The position numbers and the translations under genes were made by a program. From positions 62,001-126,000 of the forward strand of contig NZ_FOAV01000002.1 in NCBI RefSeq assembly GCF_900109745.1: DNA of 64,000 nucleotides, read 5' to 3'. This document shows, piece by piece, positions 63,369-64,000 of the stretch. Below the pieces are notes generated by a model. That model saw nothing but the letters and a program-made list of their open reading frames with translations, made no database searches and was not told where the DNA came from. Each line of letters opens with the position of its first letter. Positions within the stretch are counted from its first letter, which is position 1. The stretch comes from Roseateles sp. YR242. Lineage in GTDB: Bacteria; Pseudomonadota; Gammaproteobacteria; Burkholderiales; Burkholderiaceae_C.

Positions 63369-64000
63369 ATGAACAAGACCGTCGGACGCCCCTGGGGGCG
63401 TTGGGCCCTCCGCACCCTGGCGGGCATCGTGGTGGCGCTGCTGCTGGCGGTGCTCGCGGCCTGGCTGCTGGTGCGCGGCAGTCGCCCCCAGCTGGACGGT
63501 GACATCCGCCTGCCCGACCTGAGCCAGCCGCTGGACATCAGCCGCGACGAGCGCGGCACCGTCACGCTTGCTGGCCAGGACCGCCTGGACATCGCCCGAG
63601 GGCTGGGCTATGTGCACGCCCAGGAGCGCTTCTTCGAAATGGACCTGACGCGCCGCTCCGCCGCCGGAGAGCTCTCCGCGCTGTTCGGGGAAAAGGCCCT
63701 CGATCGGGATCGCCAGCGCCGCGTCCATCGCCTGCGCGCCCGCCTGACCGAGCGCTTCCCCACCCTGCCACCACAGGACCGTGCACTGCTGCAGGCGTAT
63801 GCGGACGGTGTCAACGCCGGGCTGCATGCGTTGCCGATGCGGGGCTGGCAATACCTGCTGCTGCGCGCAGCGCCCCAGGACTGGACCCCCGTGGACTCCC
63901 TGCTGGTGATCAGCGAGATGTATTTCATGCTTCAGTCCGGCAGTTTCGAAGCCGGGCTGGAACGTGCGCTGGTGCGGGAGAAGGCTGGCGACACCGTCTA
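63369..64000 (+). CDS. Penicillin acylase family protein, N-terminal part (runs off the window)
   Basis: An open frame from ATG 63369 to the window end, 210 complete codons with no stop. It has an N-terminal membrane or signal helix (VVALLLAVLAAWLLV) and then the start of the acylase alpha chain: DISRDERGTVTLAGQDRLDI, ARGLGYVHAQERFFEMDLTR, RSAAGELSALFGEKALDRDR and LLQAYADGVNAGLHALP. The nucleophilic Ser that begins the beta chain would lie beyond the window. Substrates of such Ntn hydrolases include acyl-homoserine lactones and beta-lactams. Confidence 0.92.
   Translation, partial: MNKTVGRPWGRWALRTLAGIVVALLLAVLAAWLLVRGSRPQLDGDIRLPDLSQPLDISRDERGTVTLAGQDRLDIARGLGYVHAQERFFEMDLTRRSAAGELSALFGEKALDRDRQRRVHRLRARLTERFPTLPPQDRALLQAYADGVNAGLHALPMRGWQYLLLRAAPQDWTPVDSLLVISEMYFMLQSGSFEAGLERALVREKAGDTV

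Overview
The window is high-GC DNA whose genes read like a member of the Burkholderiales, most likely a Roseateles/Mitsuaria-type bacterium. Indicators are a phasin gene (polyhydroxyalkanoate user), a type B exosortase exopolysaccharide locus, the gene order around ubiE/ubiJ/ubiB, and an Hrp-type type III secretion system. The genus is inferred; no 16S or other marker is present.

Layout. (1) 1-6375: part of a type III secretion locus. sctL, a 71-codon gene, sctC and sctW run leftward off the window edge. sctQ, sctR, sctS and an ECF sigma factor run rightward, each overlapping the next by 4 bases. A 189-bp divergent region between the two arms holds a candidate hrp-box. (2) 6394-8500: ubiB and ubiJ on the minus strand. 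(3) 8749-46894: a ~38-kb exopolysaccharide locus in two convergent arms. The plus arm (8749-19908) starts lipid-linked synthesis and supplies sugar nucleotides: phosphosugar transferase, outer-membrane EpsL, galE, manC, tviB-type dehydrogenase, rmlBDAC and a UDP-GlcNAc 2-epimerase. The minus arm (46894 down to 20124) encodes EpsD/E/F/G, exosortase XrtB with EpsI, a Wzy-type polymerase, two acyltransferases and a hexapeptide acetyltransferase, two paralogous exported proteins of unknown function, seven glycosyltransferases, a Wzx flippase, UDP-glucuronate 4-epimerase, Ugd and KdsA. (4) 47252-48495: ubiE and a DUF971 gene. (5) 48672-64000: mostly housekeeping and accessory genes: secreted subtilase, MFS transporter, rmuC, 2-hydroxyacid dehydrogenase, nitroreductase, thioesterase, bicupin, histone-deacetylase-fold hydrolase, phasin, TetR regulator, chemoreceptor, YdeI-like protein, patatin lipoprotein and a truncated penicillin acylase.

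How it fits together. The minus-strand order DUF971 - ubiE - [polysaccharide locus] - ubiJ - ubiB is what one expects of a contiguous ubiquinone cluster, so the polysaccharide locus appears to sit inside it. The sugar genes predict activated rhamnose, mannose, galactose, glucuronate, galacturonate, an N-acetylated hexuronate and possibly Kdo as building blocks of an acylated heteropolysaccharide made by a Wzx/Wzy route.

The most unusual signals are non-coding. Three intergenic elements (19916-20083, 21080-21193, 24350-24454) are closed by 28-nt arms whose sequences differ between copies while pairing is kept by compensatory and wobble changes. Other non-coding structures are hexanucleotide tandem repeats beside one of these elements, four consecutive hairpins at 47087-47202, and four TTTGCGC repeats with an exact 11-bp period followed by a palindrome at 50937-51001.
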